Assembly (NCBI RefSeq): GCF_016097555.1
Contig: NC_054713.1
Location: 6,199,859 to 6,263,858, forward strand
Direction of reading: 5' to 3'
Source of the DNA: Gigantopelta aegis
Lineage: Eukaryota; Mollusca; Gastropoda; Neomphalida; Peltospiridae
Length of the DNA stretch: 64,000 nucleotides
Of the stretch, positions 1 to 10,888 are shown in pieces. The notes beneath the pieces were generated by a model, which was not told where the DNA came from, searched no databases, and saw nothing but the letters and a program-made list of their open reading frames with translations. The translations under genes and the position numbers were made by a program. Within the stretch, counting starts at the first letter, position 1, and each line of letters begins with the position of its first letter.

Positions 1-81
1 CATGCCTCGACTGGGATCCGAACCCAGTACCTACCAGCCTGTAGACCGATGGCCTGCCACGACGTCACCGAGGCCGGTCAT
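1..81 (-). repeat. SINE family 2 head fragment
   Basis: Antisense copy of the tRNA-like head of SINE family 2, recognisable by the B-box-like ggttcggatcc and the end ggccggcctcggtgg read on the minus strand. It continues beyond the window start. Confidence 0.85.
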
Positions 82-249
82 TTTATATGGACTATGCCAC
101 AGACATGATACCACATACCATACATAGATTGCTAGGATGAATACTGAAGGGCTGTAATACTGAAGGGCTGTAATACTGCGCGTAAGTAACGTGGATCGTA
201 TATCGGTTTATTAAACAATTTTTATTACAAGCTAATAGATTCGTGATTT

Positions 250-694
250 GTGGGGAGGGGCGTAGCTAAGTGGTAAAGCGCTCGCGTGATGCGCGGTCGG
301 TCTGGAATCCTATTTCTCATTCCAACCAATGCACAAGAACCGGTAGTATGTGTTATCCTGTCTGTGGGGTGGTGTATATAGGAGACGGGATGTAGTCCAA
401 TGGTAAAGTGCTCGCTTGATGCACGATCAGTTTGGGATCGATCCCCGTCGGTGGGCCCATTGAGCTATTTATCTTGCCAGCCAGTACACCAAGACTGGTA
501 TATGAAAGGCCGTGGTATGTGCTATCCTGTCTGTGGGATGGAGCATACAAAATATCCCTTGCTACTAATGGACAAATGTAGCGGGTTTCTCTTCTCAGAC
601 TATATGTCAAATTTACCAAATGTTCGACATCCAACAGCCGATGATTAATAAATCAATGCGCTCTAGTGTGGTCATTAAACAAAACAAATTCTTT
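250..694 (+). repeat. Two adjacent SINE family 1 copies
   Basis: An internally deleted family 1 SINE (about 250-381) abuts a second, fuller copy (about 382-694). Both show the head gacgtagctaagtggtaaag and the conserved core ctgtctgtgggatggtgcat. The second ends with the type-b tail (gtgtggtcattaaacaaaac). Confidence 0.85.
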
Positions 695-909
695 TTTGGT
701 GTATATATATAACACAATTATATCACAATTCCAACTGCAGTTGTTTTATGCCTTCCCATTGAGTCGCTAGAACTCAGTTTGGGTGAGAGCCCCTGGCGGG
801 GTGCCAACACACTTCCTTCACCATTGAGGCCGGTAACAGCATGATCGTTACGAATTTCTTAATTATTAAAAATATACCAAAGATAATAACTGTGACTCTA
901 AGAAGTCTA

Positions 910-1229
910 GGGGCGAGACGTAGCTCAGTGGTAAAGCGCTCGCTTGATGCGCGGATGGTTTGGGATCGATCCCTGTCAGTGGGCCCATTGGGCTATTTCT
1001 CGCTCCAGCCAGTGCACCACGACTGGTATATCAAAGGCCGTGGTATGTGCTATCCTGTCTATGGGATGGTGCATATAAAAGACCCCTCGTAAAGAGTAGC
1101 CCATGAAGTGGCGACAGTGGGTTTCCTCTCTCAATATCTGTGTTATCCTTAACCATAATGTCCGACGCCATATAACCGTAAATAAAATGTGTTGAGTGCG
1201 TCGTTAAATAAAACATGTCCTTCATGTCC
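910..1229 (+). repeat. SINE family 1, full length, tail a
   Basis: A complete SINE with tRNA-like head (gacgtagctcagtggtaaag) and the type-a tail (gttgagtgcgtcgttaaata). It is flanked by a perfect 11-bp target duplication, taagaagtcta, at 899-909 and 1230-1240. Confidence 0.9.
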
Positions 1230-1294
1230 TAAGAAGTCTAAAACATATATAATTACACAGACACACACGCAAGCAAGCACTCACAGAGACAAAA

Positions 1295-1400
1295 TAAATA
1301 AATGAATGAATGAATGAATAAATAAATAAATAAATAAATAAAAAAAAATAATAATAATAAAAAAAAAAAAATAATAATTAATAAAAATATATAATCAATA

Positions 1401-1441
<41 letters not shown>

Positions 1442-1460
1442 ATAATAATAATAATAAAAA
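1295..1460. repeat. A-rich low-complexity tract
   Basis: Long A runs mixed with aata, aat and gaat units; no coding content. Confidence 0.9.
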
Positions 1461-1540
1461 ACATTATACTGAATTTTATTTTTTTGGTATTACTATAGAT
1501 TACGCCATGGCCGCTACAAAATATCTTACGTGTTACCTCA

Positions 1541-2593
1541 GCCCGAGTACTCGGACTGTTCGAGGCATGGGATTTTTAATCCAGATACCGACTCCAAACC
1601 CTGAGTGAGTGCTCCGCAAGGCTCAATGGGTACGTGTAAACCACTTGCACCGACCAGTGATCCATAACTGGTTCAACAAAGGCCATGGTTTGTGCTATCC
1701 TGCCTGTGGGAAGCGCAAATAAAAGATCCCTTGCTGCTAATCGGAAGAGTAGCCCATGTAGTGGCGACAGCGGGTTTCCTCTCAAAATCTGTGTGGTCCT
1801 TAACCATATGTCTGACGCCATATAACCGTAAATAAAATGTGTTGAGTGCGTCGTTAAATAAAACACTTCTTTCTTTCTGACTGTAAGAGAGCTAGACGGA
1901 CATTTGGACATAAATACGCTCTCATTACAGTTAGAGACCAAGCTATGTATTTTTTTGGCAATTCCCGACAACCAAAAAGTTGGCAAAGATTTCCGCGCTA
2001 ATACCACAACAATACTATGTTTGACGTTAAATACTTTTACATCGATCATTTTCGAGTTAATTGATTTTAAAAAATCCACATATTAATCACTAATACACAC
2101 ACTACAGAAAGAAACCCGACAGCACCCTCATTCAGCTAAGCTTCGGCAAACTCCGGACAGCAGAATTCTAAGTTCGCCGACCTACATGTATATCGTGACG
2201 TTGCGTCACATGATCGCCCACTCAGCCATTCCGTCTACTAGGCGGAATCGCCCAGTGGGCGATCACGTGATCTACGTCACGAAATAGGTCACCGAGCTTG
2301 CGACGGAGTGTCACGAAGCGTAGCTGAATGTGGGTGCTGTCGGATTTCTTTCTGTAGTATGTGTATTAGTGATTAATATGTGGATTGTTTTTAATCAGTT
2401 AACTCGAAAATGATCGATGTAAAGGTATTTGACGTCAAACATAGGATTGTTGTGGTATCAGAGCGAACATCTTTGCCAACTTTTTGGTTGTCGGGAATTG
2501 CCAAAAAAATACATAGCTTGGTCTGACTGTAATGAGAGCGTATTTATGTCCAAATGTCCGTCTAGCTCTCTTACAGTCAGAGTACTCGGGCTA
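1541..2593. mobile_element. Mutator-like foldback element with long inverted arms
   Basis: The two halves are nearly perfect reverse complements around a centre near 2223. Arms of about 345-365 bp run from 1878 to 2222 and 2225 to 2593, with the outermost left arm at 1541-1558. The ends are gcccgagtactc and gagtactcgggc. A direct repeat gtgttacctca flanks it at 1530-1540 and 2594-2604. Very long terminal inverted repeats with a 9-11-bp target duplication are typical of Mutator-like elements. No transposase is present, so it is non-autonomous. A SINE is nested in its left arm. Confidence 0.75.
1559..1877 (+). repeat. SINE family 2, 5'-truncated, nested in foldback element
   Basis: The copy begins inside the head (cgaggcatgggattttt) and ends with type-a tail and a ttctttcttt run. 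It interrupts the left arm of the foldback element; gactgt occurs on both sides (about 1554 and 1880) and may be a short target duplication. Confidence 0.8.
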
Positions 2594-2734
2594 GTGTTAC
2601 CTCAAAACGTTTCTAATGAGTGGCGCGTCACAGAGCAGTTAGTTTCACGTCACGCATAATAATAAAAACAATTTTTTTTTTTTTTTTTTAATAACATTAT
2701 GCATTTTAATAAAAAAAATTCTTCTTTATTACAG

Positions 2735-3025
2735 GAGAGCTGACGAAACCAGTGATACAAGCAAACAATTTACCAATAGTGGAATACACCCAAACCCGCT
2801 TCACGTGCAGTTCGAAATTTCAGCCTGTTCCCGTTAACATCAGTAGTGAAGAAATTACGTACACGTGGTTCCTTAACGGGGTCAAGGTTACACAGGGAGC
2901 AAAGCTGAATGTCTACAGTCCTAAACTCAACCGGAAACAGACTGGTACCGCGTTAACATGCTCCGCTTCCGACGTCCTGGGAAACAAGTCACCAATCAGC
3001 GCTGCTCTTAAATTTGATGTGCAAT
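2735..3025 (+). CDS. Ig-domain exon of a cell-surface receptor (exon 1 visible)
   Basis: This 291-bp exon encodes one immunoglobulin-like domain of a probable cell-adhesion or immune-type receptor acting at the cell surface. The acceptor ends TTATTACAG and the donor is CAAT|GTAAG; both junctions are phase 1, the usual symmetry of Ig exons. After an N-terminal ELTKPVIQ strand come the first Ig cysteine in RFTC, the core Trp in YTWFLNG and the second cysteine in ALTC. The exon joins in frame to the next Ig exon at 3494. Upstream exons, including signal peptide and start codon, are not found in the window, so the gene is 5'-incomplete. The exact family (nephrin-like, hemicentin-like or CD22-like) cannot be settled from two domains. 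Confidence 0.82.
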
Positions 3026-3049
3026 GTAAGCCACACTGACGTTCAGTGA

Positions 3050-3412
3050 CTAATGCTAGGTTCAAACTACCAACAGCCAGCACAAAGTTGGCCAACTTTC
3101 TGCTCTCACGACTTCTGCGACCGTCCTGGTTCCCGTGCTTATAAAACTTCAAGTCCAGACTCAATCTCTAATGACTTCACACGCATACAATTTGTATGGC
3201 GTTGTCATGACATCAATGTCTCAGACTCTATTAGAGTCTCGAGTCTAAAGCTAATAGTTTTATAAACACCAGGTCAGGTGCTAGTCTCAGTACCTTTATA
3301 GGTTCTCTTCGTATAACCCATTAGTCTAAGTCGGGAGTTGGGGAAAATAACAACGCAAAAGTCGAGTTGGCTAACTTCGCCGTGGCAGTTGACAGTCTAA
3401 GCCTAGCATAAC
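3050..3412. mobile_element. MITE, 'GCTAGGCTCAGACTACCAACTG' family, copy 1
   Basis: The left end aatgctaggttcaaactacc and right end, read in reverse complement as atgctaggcttagactgtca, form a terminal inverted repeat of about 45 bp including a shared agttggccaact-like block. There is no coding capacity. It lies in the intron between the two Ig exons. Confidence 0.65.
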
Positions 3413-3493
3413 GTGTTATGTTTTTCCGTCTATCTCTCTGTCTGTCTGTCTGTCTGTCTACTGATCCTATAACTCTTTTTTTCTTGTTTGCAG

Positions 3494-3754
3494 ACAAACC
3501 CGGAAAACCGGTGTTCAAGCCCGAAGCCGATGTTTACGTTCTGGGTAACAACTGCACCAACACTGTGGGTCCTATCGTCTGCTACAGCGACTGTAACCCA
3601 CGGTGCTCTTACCGGTGGAAGCTGGACAACTCTCGGTTAAACGGTGCCACGTTTCCCTTGACGATTCTCGCACGTGCAACGCGTGACCAAACGCAGCTAT
3701 TCTGCATTTCTTTTAACAGGCATGGAAATTTCACCCGCCATATTACCATACGCT
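3494..3754 (+). CDS. Second Ig-domain exon of the same receptor
   Basis: This 261-bp exon has acceptor TTTGCAG and donor CGCT|GTGAGT, both phase 1, continuing the frame from 3025. It encodes DKPGKPVFKP-type linker sequence and then an Ig fold. The fold has cysteines in NNCT, IVCYSDC and PRC, the core Trp in YRWKLD, and the distal cysteine in LFCISF. The extra cysteines suggest an additional disulfide beside the canonical pair. N-glycosylation sequons (NCT, NFT) fit an extracellular location. The intron before it contains a MITE at 3050-3412. Confidence 0.82.
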
Positions 3755-3767
3755 GTGAGTACATGCA

Positions 3768-4140
3768 ATTTAAAGTCGCATACCCTAGTTTGAACCCGTG
3801 AAAATATGTACTACGATTTTCATTTTGTTCTTGTTTAGGTTATATAAAGTAACATTTAAAGTCGCATACTCTAATTTCAACCCGTGAAAATAGACACTAA
3901 ATATGTTTAATGTACAAACCTGTAACACTTTTGGGTAAAATTACAATATAATGAAACAAGAGTGTGTGGCGTTAAAACTGGGAAATACCCTTAAGCCATA
4001 AACTAGAACTCGTCTCCATAACCGTTACTTCTCAGGAGTATACATGTAAGTTTTTAAAAGTATGAAAAAATGCATTTCGCTGTACTAGATATACTAGGAT
4101 GAACATAAACACTTCGGATGTACGGAAATGGGTTATCATA
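3768..4140 (+). repeat. Degenerate copies of the CCCTAGTTTCAACCCG TTAA-MITE family
   Basis: Two starts occur, at about 3771 and 3856 (tttaaagtcgcataccctag and tttaaagtcgcatactctaa). They are followed by interior sequence shared with 5260-5619 (ctacaaacctgtaacac, ccataaccgttacttctcag). No matching right end was found. Confidence 0.6.
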
Positions 4141-4337
4141 TCCCATTAACGTTGGTAAAGAGCTTTATTAATACACAAAAGTTTGATATAAAAATATTAT
4201 AAAATTAAAATAATCATTATTGCAGCTATGACCATTGACAAAGATGAATGGTTTTTATTACGTTTTTTTGTTAAACCTACGATATCCCATCTGCTAATTC
4301 CATCGCTGAATAATTTAGCAATTTTTAAAAATGCATT

Positions 4338-4640
4338 AATATACGCAATATTTTTATTCCTCAAATATACTATTGACGATACCGAAACACACGAGGGTAA
4401 TAATCTCTTTAACTTAAAATCTCAAGCTTAACACAACGTGTTTTTGTAGACAATATATATATAGAGGTATTTCCAGAGTGTTTTTCGGTATCGTCATTAT
4501 CATATATTAGGAATAAAAATTGTATTATGTGAGCCTTTATTACTAATATAAGATCTTGACGATAAATAAACACACGAGATTAATATTCTCTTTATCATAT
4601 ACATGTAATACCAAACGTGTTTTTGTAAACTATATACGCA
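4338..4640. repeat. Local inverted and direct repeat cluster
   Basis: Arms at about 4338-4392 and 4478-4533 are inverted copies (attgacgataccgaaacaca against its reverse complement). A direct partial copy follows at about 4555-4640 (aacacacgagattaatat, acgtgtttttgta). Confidence 0.6.
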
Positions 4641-5009
4641 ACTTTAGGTCTCACTACACAAATGCCATCTGCCACTGAAATCCATGTTAAATTTCCCAAC
4701 TTCAAATGAAGATTGCCAATAGAACGGGTTCTCGTTGACATTAACAACATACACCATTGAGATCATACATTATAATATAAGCATTTATTTTAACTCCAAA
4801 ATTGAGAACATTTCTGTCTCAGATTTTTGCTATATGACCGCATCTGGCTGTAGTACCGGTCCGAACAGGTGGTTCCATTAACCGATTCACTCCGGCTGTC
4901 TCTTCCGCTATAAACCCATGTTCCAAAAGGTCAATACACAATATTATAAAATAACGTGCAAAATCCAGCCAAAAGGCTATGTCAAGGCTATGCATACATT
5001 TTTAATTAT

Positions 5010-5680
5010 ATACTCTTCCAAAAAGGTAGGGGACTTGAAATATTAATGTTAATATCAACTTTTAGACCGAACATACGTTTTGACCACAAACATCCTTGTA
5101 AAGAACGCCTGTTTTGTTTATGAATTTCACTTCTGACCCCAAACGTCCTTCAAAATCTTTGGTGGTCATAAAACCTACTATAATACTGAACTACCGGTTG
5201 TAATGTTTGCCCAATTAATTCACTATTATCATATAACCATTCTCCACAGCTAATATACCTTAAAGGGACACACCCTAGTTTCAACCCGTGCAAATTAACA
5301 CTAAGTTTAGTTAATCTACAAACCTGTAACACATTTGGACAAAGTTGAGTGAAACATGAGTCTCTGACTTTGAAATGGTGAAATACCCTCTAAAAATAGA
5401 CTAAAACTCGAGTCCATAACTGTTACTTCTCAGTCGCACGTGCGTTTTTAAAAATATGAGAAATGTATTTTGTGGTATTGAAACAACCAGGATGACCATG
5501 TACGGATATGTATAATCAAAACAATATAATCTAAGTAAAGTATGATTTCAGTTATCCAAAACGGCTCCAATAGTGAAAAATATGTCTTAGTATTTAAAAA
5601 CTAGGGTATGTCCCTTTAAAGATTTGGCAGCTGTAAATTCTTATTAGAGTTCGCCTGCTTTTTTGAAGAGAATATTATAA
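5010..5680. mobile_element. Possible Tc1-type non-autonomous element
   Basis: Left end tatactcttccaaaaaggta and right end, in reverse complement, tattctcttcaaaaaagcag form an imperfect inverted repeat. These ends resemble those of the complete Tc1 element at 54956-56452. The interior is AT-rich, lacks transposase and carries a nested TTAA element. Confidence 0.45.
5260..5619. mobile_element. TTAA-flanked MITE, CCCTAGTTT family
   Basis: The element starts TTAAAGGGACACACCCTAGT and ends with the inverted counterpart actagggtatgtccctttaa, with TTAA at both boundaries. TTAA target sites are known for piggyBac and Kolobok superfamilies; which applies is unclear. Related copies lie at about 3771-4140, 16700-17430, 35400-35450 and 41891-42696. 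Confidence 0.7.
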
Positions 5681-5801
5681 ATACATGTATATTTATCACA
5701 AACACAGAACTTGAAGAAGAAAAATAAACACAAGCTGTTACAAACTGTTGTATGTAATTTTGGATTAGGATTTGATTAGTCAAATTTTTGAATTATTTCA
5801 G

Positions 5802-6168
5802 TTGTACCGGAAGCACCACGAGATTTTTATTGCACTGAACGCACCGAGGATTCTGTACTGCTGGTTGGAAAATCCACCAATAAAAACGTACAAATTGAAG
5901 TATCAAAAGGAAAATTCTCAGATGTTTCAGACTCCTTCTCAGATGTTTCAGACTCCTTCTCAGATGTTTCAGACTCCTTCTCCAATGTGTTCTGCATTCA
6001 TTCTGCACCTTGAGCACGAAGGAAACACCTTTAAAGCAAACGTCAGTGGTTTGACTGAAGGAACTAACTTCCTGTTCCGGGTCTTCGCGCAGAATCCGTC
6101 TGGACGCAGCGATCCTGCTGCAACAGTTTGTCAAACAAGGAGTGCGCCGTTGCAAAGTGGTCAGATGG
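5802..6168 (+). pseudogene. FN3-domain exon of the receptor, frameshifted
   Basis: The exon has acceptor ATTTCAG and donor ATGG|GTAAGG, both compatible with phase 1. Its 367 bp leave 364 bp of whole-codon space, which is not a multiple of three. The 5' half reads as an FN3 start (VPEAPRDFYCTERTEDSVLL). The 3' half reads in another frame as the FN3 end (VSGLTEGTNFLFRVFAQNPS). The break lies near 5860-5880, where a Trp expected in the B strand is split between frames. Three tandem 21-bp units at about 5926-5988 encode QMFQTPS repeats in the 3' frame. Either the allele is broken, the assembly has an indel, or there is local error. FN3 identity is clear. Confidence 0.7.
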
Positions 6169-6198
6169 GTAAGGATGTGGTTTGTAACGTTCATACTA

Positions 6199-6460
6199 TG
6201 TCTCGTTCCAGACAGTGCTCCACAACTGGTATAACAAAGGCCGTGATATGTACCATCCTGTCTGTGGAATGGTGCATATAAAAGATCCCTTGATGCTAAT
6301 CGAAAAGAGTAGCACATGAAGTGGCGACAGCGTGTTTCCTCTCTCATATCTGTATGGTCCTGAACCATAAGTCCGACGCCATATAGCCGTAAATAAAATG
6401 CGTTGCGTGGGCCCACCGACGGGGATCGACCCTAGACCGACCGCGCATCAAGCGAACACG
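6199..6460. repeat. Composite SINE family 1: plus-strand tail fused to inverted head
   Basis: Positions 6199-6405 are a 5'-truncated plus-strand copy (cagacagtgctccacaactgg to ccgtaaataaaatgcgttg). They join directly to an inverted head (about 6406-6460, gggcccaccgacggggatcg). Located 30 bp after the FN3 exon donor. Confidence 0.75.
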
Positions 6461-6668
6461 ACGAAGTTGACAAACTCGACTGTTACGTTTTAATGTCTCC
6501 AACTTACGAAGGGGGCTCTCCGATTAACGACTAGTCGGTCGTAGAAGTCGTATAAGACGAAAATCGAGTTGTTAGAGCGCTCAAACTAGCACATCGACAG
6601 TCGTAGAAGTCGTGAGATCAGAAAGTTGGCCAACTTTGCGTTGGCAGTTGGTAGCCTGAAACTAGCAT
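6461..6668. mobile_element. MITE, 'GCTAGGCTCAGACTACCAACTG' family, copy 2
   Basis: The right end gttggccaactttgcgttgg to gaaactagcata matches the family. The left side begins with cacgacgaagttgacaaact and its outer end appears replaced by the SINE head. Confidence 0.55.
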
Positions 6669-6735
6669 AATAGATGATAAGAAAAATGAATACGGGGTGA
6701 TATCGACTCGTGCCCTTCAAAGTGTTATTTTAAAA

Positions 6736-6821
6736 TTAAAGTTTGTTTTGTTTAACAACATCATTACAGCACATTGATTTATTAATCATCGGCTATTCGA
6801 AGTCAAATATTTGGTAATTGT
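6736..6821 (-). repeat. SINE tail-b fragment
   Basis: Antisense tail only: aaagtttgttttgtttaaca through atcatcggctatt and tttggtaatt. Confidence 0.8.
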
Positions 6822-7434
6822 TGATACGTGAGATATGAATCTTCAGGACATAGTGCTTGAACCATAATTGGAAATAGTACGAAAACAATTGGCCAGTACT
6901 GCTTAAATTAGTAGTTAGAAAAACAGAGAAAAACTTGGGCAAACTATTTTTAAAAAACAAAAAACAAACCAAAATCAAAACAAAAAACAAACACGCCCAC
7001 TAAATCTGGCCGAAGTGCACGTATTTTACACGAGCTGAAATGACCATAATGAAGTGTAAAAATGTTTGTTGCAATTTTTAAGATGTTATCGACTGACAGA
7101 AACTTTTAACGATTGTAATTACATTTCTGCATAAAATATTAGTGGCTGTATATTATACGTGTTTCTTATCGTTCTAATATTTGTACTAGGTTAAATTTAA
7201 TTTTATTTCCTAAAATATTTTTTTTTTCGTGCGTACGAAATTATTTGAAGGCAAAATCTAGTTTGGGCTTTTTACAAACATTAAGACGACCAGAAACACA
7301 TTGAATATATAGACTCTGATATTCTAAACCAGAAAATGTATTTAATATGTAAATTTAATCATAGAAATATTTTATTAGTCGGAAACATCTTACAATGCAG
7401 CAAACTCAAGAATGTCCCTTTAACAAGTTACACA
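6822..7434. other. Intronic AT-rich sequence, nothing recognised
   Basis: No coding, RNA or repeat feature could be supported here beyond short A and T runs. Confidence 0.5.
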
Positions 7435-7600
7435 TGTTTGCAAACTACAGGCTCTCCCCTGTCAACGTCAGTGTAATAGTTGCCACTTGAAAGCTGTCTG
7501 CCATGAAATAATCACAGTCAAACAGCAAACTACTTGCGCGGATATATTTCCGGAAAAAATAACTGTGACTTGCGGCCGTCTCCAGATACATCCGGAAATT
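7435..7600 (+). repeat. Dispersed 170-bp repeat, copy 1
   Basis: Shares about 170 bp with 44900-45085: tgtctgccatgaaataatca, cagtcaaacag, aaactacttgcg and ggccgtctcc occur in the same order. Unknown family. Confidence 0.7.
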
Positions 7601-7761
7601 CAAGAGATCCTGTTAGATGAATAACAATTAAAAAAAAAAATGCTTTCTAATTATCTACTCTATTGAAAACCGTATGTATTTCTGGGAATAGAAATGAGCG
7701 ATGAAATCAAAACATTTGTAACCAATATTGAACGGGATGTTATTAACAGTTAAATCATAAC

Positions 7762-7763
<2 letters not shown>

Positions 7764-7816
<53 letters not shown>
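7764..7816. repeat. (AT)n microsatellite
   Basis: About 26 uninterrupted AT units. Confidence 0.95.
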
Positions 7817-7818
<2 letters not shown>

Positions 7819-7824
7819 GTTGAT

Positions 7825-8191
7825 AAGATGTGATAATAATCCAGCTCAGATTTCAAGACATCACTTGCCGGATTCGTTTCGAGTTTGAGATAAAATAAAT
7901 GTGTTAATTAGAAATCCCCAATTTTGTAGAAAGTAAAGTTTGTATTTTTAAATTTTGTCTTAAACAAATTTCAACCTCAGGTAAACTGTAGATGCATTGC
8001 AATTGTACATTAAATGGAATTAATTTACTGGGATAGTTTTAACATGGTATGTGCACATATATGGCGTGTGTGTGTCCCGTGATCGTGACTATGTAGATCT
8101 ACAAAACAAAGCTGGCTATGACACAGCACAACTCGAAACGAATCCGGCAAGTGATGTTTTGAAATTTGAGCTGGATTATTATCACATCTTA
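7825..8191. mobile_element. Foldback element with 60-bp arms
   Basis: Left arm 7825-7888 (aagatgtgataataatccag, cacttgccggattcgtttcg) recurs in reverse complement at about 8131-8191. The spacer is about 240 bp and non-coding. Confidence 0.65.
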
Positions 8192-8589
8192 AACCAGTGT
8201 CTTTCCACAACGTTAATTTTCAATCCAGACCCCGGCAACCTGATCTGAAAGTTGTTTATTAGGGTAGCCAGGATTGTTTATTGGGGCTGGAGTGGAGACA
8301 GAGGGCACTGCTTTTACACATTTTATGGGGTGACATGCATTATAAAGGCTGGTATTGTGAAAAAAGAGGTATATTCGAGAAGGCAAGGTCCTCTTGCGCC
8401 CAAATCCCTGGCTACCCGGATACGCCAGTGCATATATGTGCAATTTAAAGTATATCAATCAATAGATTTTGGTTTCAACACAGGTACCTTTAGTAGTATT
8501 ACTTGCATATTTAAAATGTACTCAACAAAATGAATTAAGGGAAGTAGAATTGTGGTAATTATTTGCTAATGTCATATTATTTTAGTAAG

Positions 8590-8641
<52 letters not shown>
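8590..8641. repeat. (AT)n microsatellite
   Basis: Uninterrupted TA units, followed 70 bp later by a poly-C run at 8710-8731. Confidence 0.95.
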
Positions 8642-8643
<2 letters not shown>

Positions 8644-8731
8644 ATGACACTCAGCAGCAGATGTGTTGTTTTGTTTGGGAGTCACGTGCCGTTAAAGATT
8701 CATTCCCAGTGGTAATGCCCCCCCCCCCCCC

Positions 8732-8999
8732 CGCCCCTGATGCGCGGACGATCTGGAATCGATCCTTTTCGGTAGGCCCATTGGGCTATTTCTCGTTCCA
8801 GCCAGTGCACCACGACTGATGTATCAAAGGCCGTAGTATGTGCTATCCTGTCTGTAGGGTGGTGCATATAAAAGATTCCTTACTAATATAAAAATGTAGC
8901 GGGTTTCCTCTCTAAGACTATAGATGTTTGACATCCAATAGCCGATGCTTAATAAATCAGTGTGCTCTAGAGGTGTCGTTAAACAAAATAAACAAACAA
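8732..8999 (+). repeat. SINE family 1, head-truncated, tail b
   Basis: Starts at gatgcgcggacgatctgg directly after the poly-C run and ends with the type-b tail (ctctagaggtgtcgttaaac). Confidence 0.85.
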
Positions 9000-9117
9000 A
9001 CCTTGTGTATGTGAATTTATAGTTTCAACATGGTAATATCTTGAATGGCTCCCCATAATCTTAGTTGGGGGGTAAATTAATTACTTCATATTTTTCACAG
9101 CGAGGTATGCAATCTGA

Positions 9118-9500
9118 CCGGCCTCGGTGGCGTCGTGGCAGGCCATCGGTCTACAGGCTGGTAGGTACTGGGTTCGGATCCCAGTCGAGGCATGGCATTT
9201 TTAATCCAGATACCGACTCCAAACCCTGAGTGAGTGCTCCGCAAGGCTCAATGGGTAGGTGTAAACCACTTGCACCGATCAGTGATCCATAACTGGTTCA
9301 ACAAAGGCCATGGTTTGTGCTATCCTGCCTGTGGGAAGCGCAACTAAAAGATCCCTTGCTGCCTGTCGTAAAAGAGTAGCCTATGTGGCGACAGCGGGTT
9401 TCCTCTAAAAAAATATGTGTGGTCCTTAACCATATGTCTGACGCCATATAACCGTAAATAAAATGTGTTGAGTGCGTCGTTAAATAAAACACTTCTTTCT
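9118..9500 (+). repeat. SINE family 2, full length, tail a
   Basis: Complete copy from ccggcctcggtggcgtcg to aaacacttctttct. A perfect 13-bp target duplication, gtatgcaatctga, lies at 9105-9117 and 9501-9513. Confidence 0.92.
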
Positions 9501-9513
9501 GTATGCAATCTGA

Positions 9514-10201
9514 TTAAAATTAGTTCTACTGGGTCTAGCCAGTAGATCTAACAGCATTGCCTGGACTCCCATGTCCAGGTGACATTTCATCTATAAATAA
9601 CAATTTAAATATCGCCTTTTATAGCGTTATTCGGGAGCATACAAAGTCTAAAAATATCGGGCGAGACTATTTATGCAATAGGCGAACTTATTGGTCTATT
9701 TCAACATTGAAAAAAACAGGGGGAAAAGTGCGGTAATAAACTTTGGATTGTATACTAGTATAAACAGATTTTATGGCTATACCATCACGGTTTTTTGTTG
9801 TTGTCGTCTTGAAACGAATTTTATATAAAATTTTGTATTGCAATTAGTTTCCGGCATACTTCGTAATTCATCCGAATTATTTCGTATACCCTCGGCATAA
9901 TCCCGAATGATTGCAAATTCTTCTCAAATCACTGGCATGATTTTGCAAGTAAGGTTTTGATTGGTCGAATGAAAGGTCAACTGGACATGAGCTCCACCGG
10001 GCTACTGTTAGATCCACATGTAATAGTGTAGCTAATTTTAATTAGTCCCCTACCGATCAAACTGACAAGGACTATAGATTTCATCTCCGTCCGTCTGTCT
10101 GTCTTTCCGTCCCACGTATAGTTTACGAGACTTTTTCGCAAGGCCTCAAGATAGTGAGGTGGAATTTTGTTTATATCTTTATAGGTTACTGTTACAGATG
10201 A
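9514..10201. other. Intronic sequence without recognised features
   Basis: No exon with consistent splice sites or phase was found; a short tctg-repeat lies near 10090. Confidence 0.5.
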
Positions 10202-10530
10202 AGGGCCGACACGTAGCCCTAGTGGTAAAAGCGCTTGCCTGGTTTGGGATCGATCCCTGTCAGTGGGTCCACTGGGCTATTTTTCGCTCCAGCCAGTGCA
10301 TCACGACTGGTATGTCAAAGGCTGTGGTATGTGCTATCCTGTCTATGGGATGGTGCATATAAAAGATCCCTTGCTGCTAATTGAAAAGAGTAGCCCATGA
10401 AGTGGCGACAGCTGGTTTTCTCTCTCAATATCTGTGTAGTCCTTAACCATATGCCTGATGCAATATAACCGTAAATAAAATGTGTTGAGTGCGTCGTTAC
10501 ATTACATTTCCTTCCTTCCTTCCTAAGTGT
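10202..10530 (+). repeat. SINE family 1, tail a
   Basis: Head acacgtagccctagtggtaa, core intact, tail a ending in ccttccttcctt. The head lacks about 18 bp around gatgcgcgg. Confidence 0.88.
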
Positions 10531-10768
10531 GACTTTCATGGCGAGTTATGGCGCTTGAACTAAGAAGATCGAAACTTTGTTTACCAGACAATTGTTTCGC
10601 AAAGCCTCAAGATACTGTGTTAGGCCCGGCAGGGGACTATGTGTTTAATATCCATCCGTCTGTCTGTCTGTCCGTCTATCTGACTGTCTGTCTGTCCCAC
10701 ATATAGTTTCCCCGATTTTTATGCTATTGAGCTGCAATCTTGCGTATAGTTTTATCATATTCGGATAC

Positions 10769-10888
10769 AGGGCCTAATTCACTAAACTCGCAACTTTGCG
10801 ATCTCGCAGTGCAGTGCTAAAAGACTTGCAAAGAGGATGCTTTGTTGTTTAGCAGAGCCTAAGATACCTTTGTGAATTAGGCCCCAGG
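10769..10888. mobile_element. Palindromic MITE, GGGCCTAATTCAC family, copy 1
   Basis: A 120-bp element starting gggcctaattcactaaactc and ending gtgaattaggcccc. A second copy in opposite orientation lies at 45219-45338. Confidence 0.75.
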
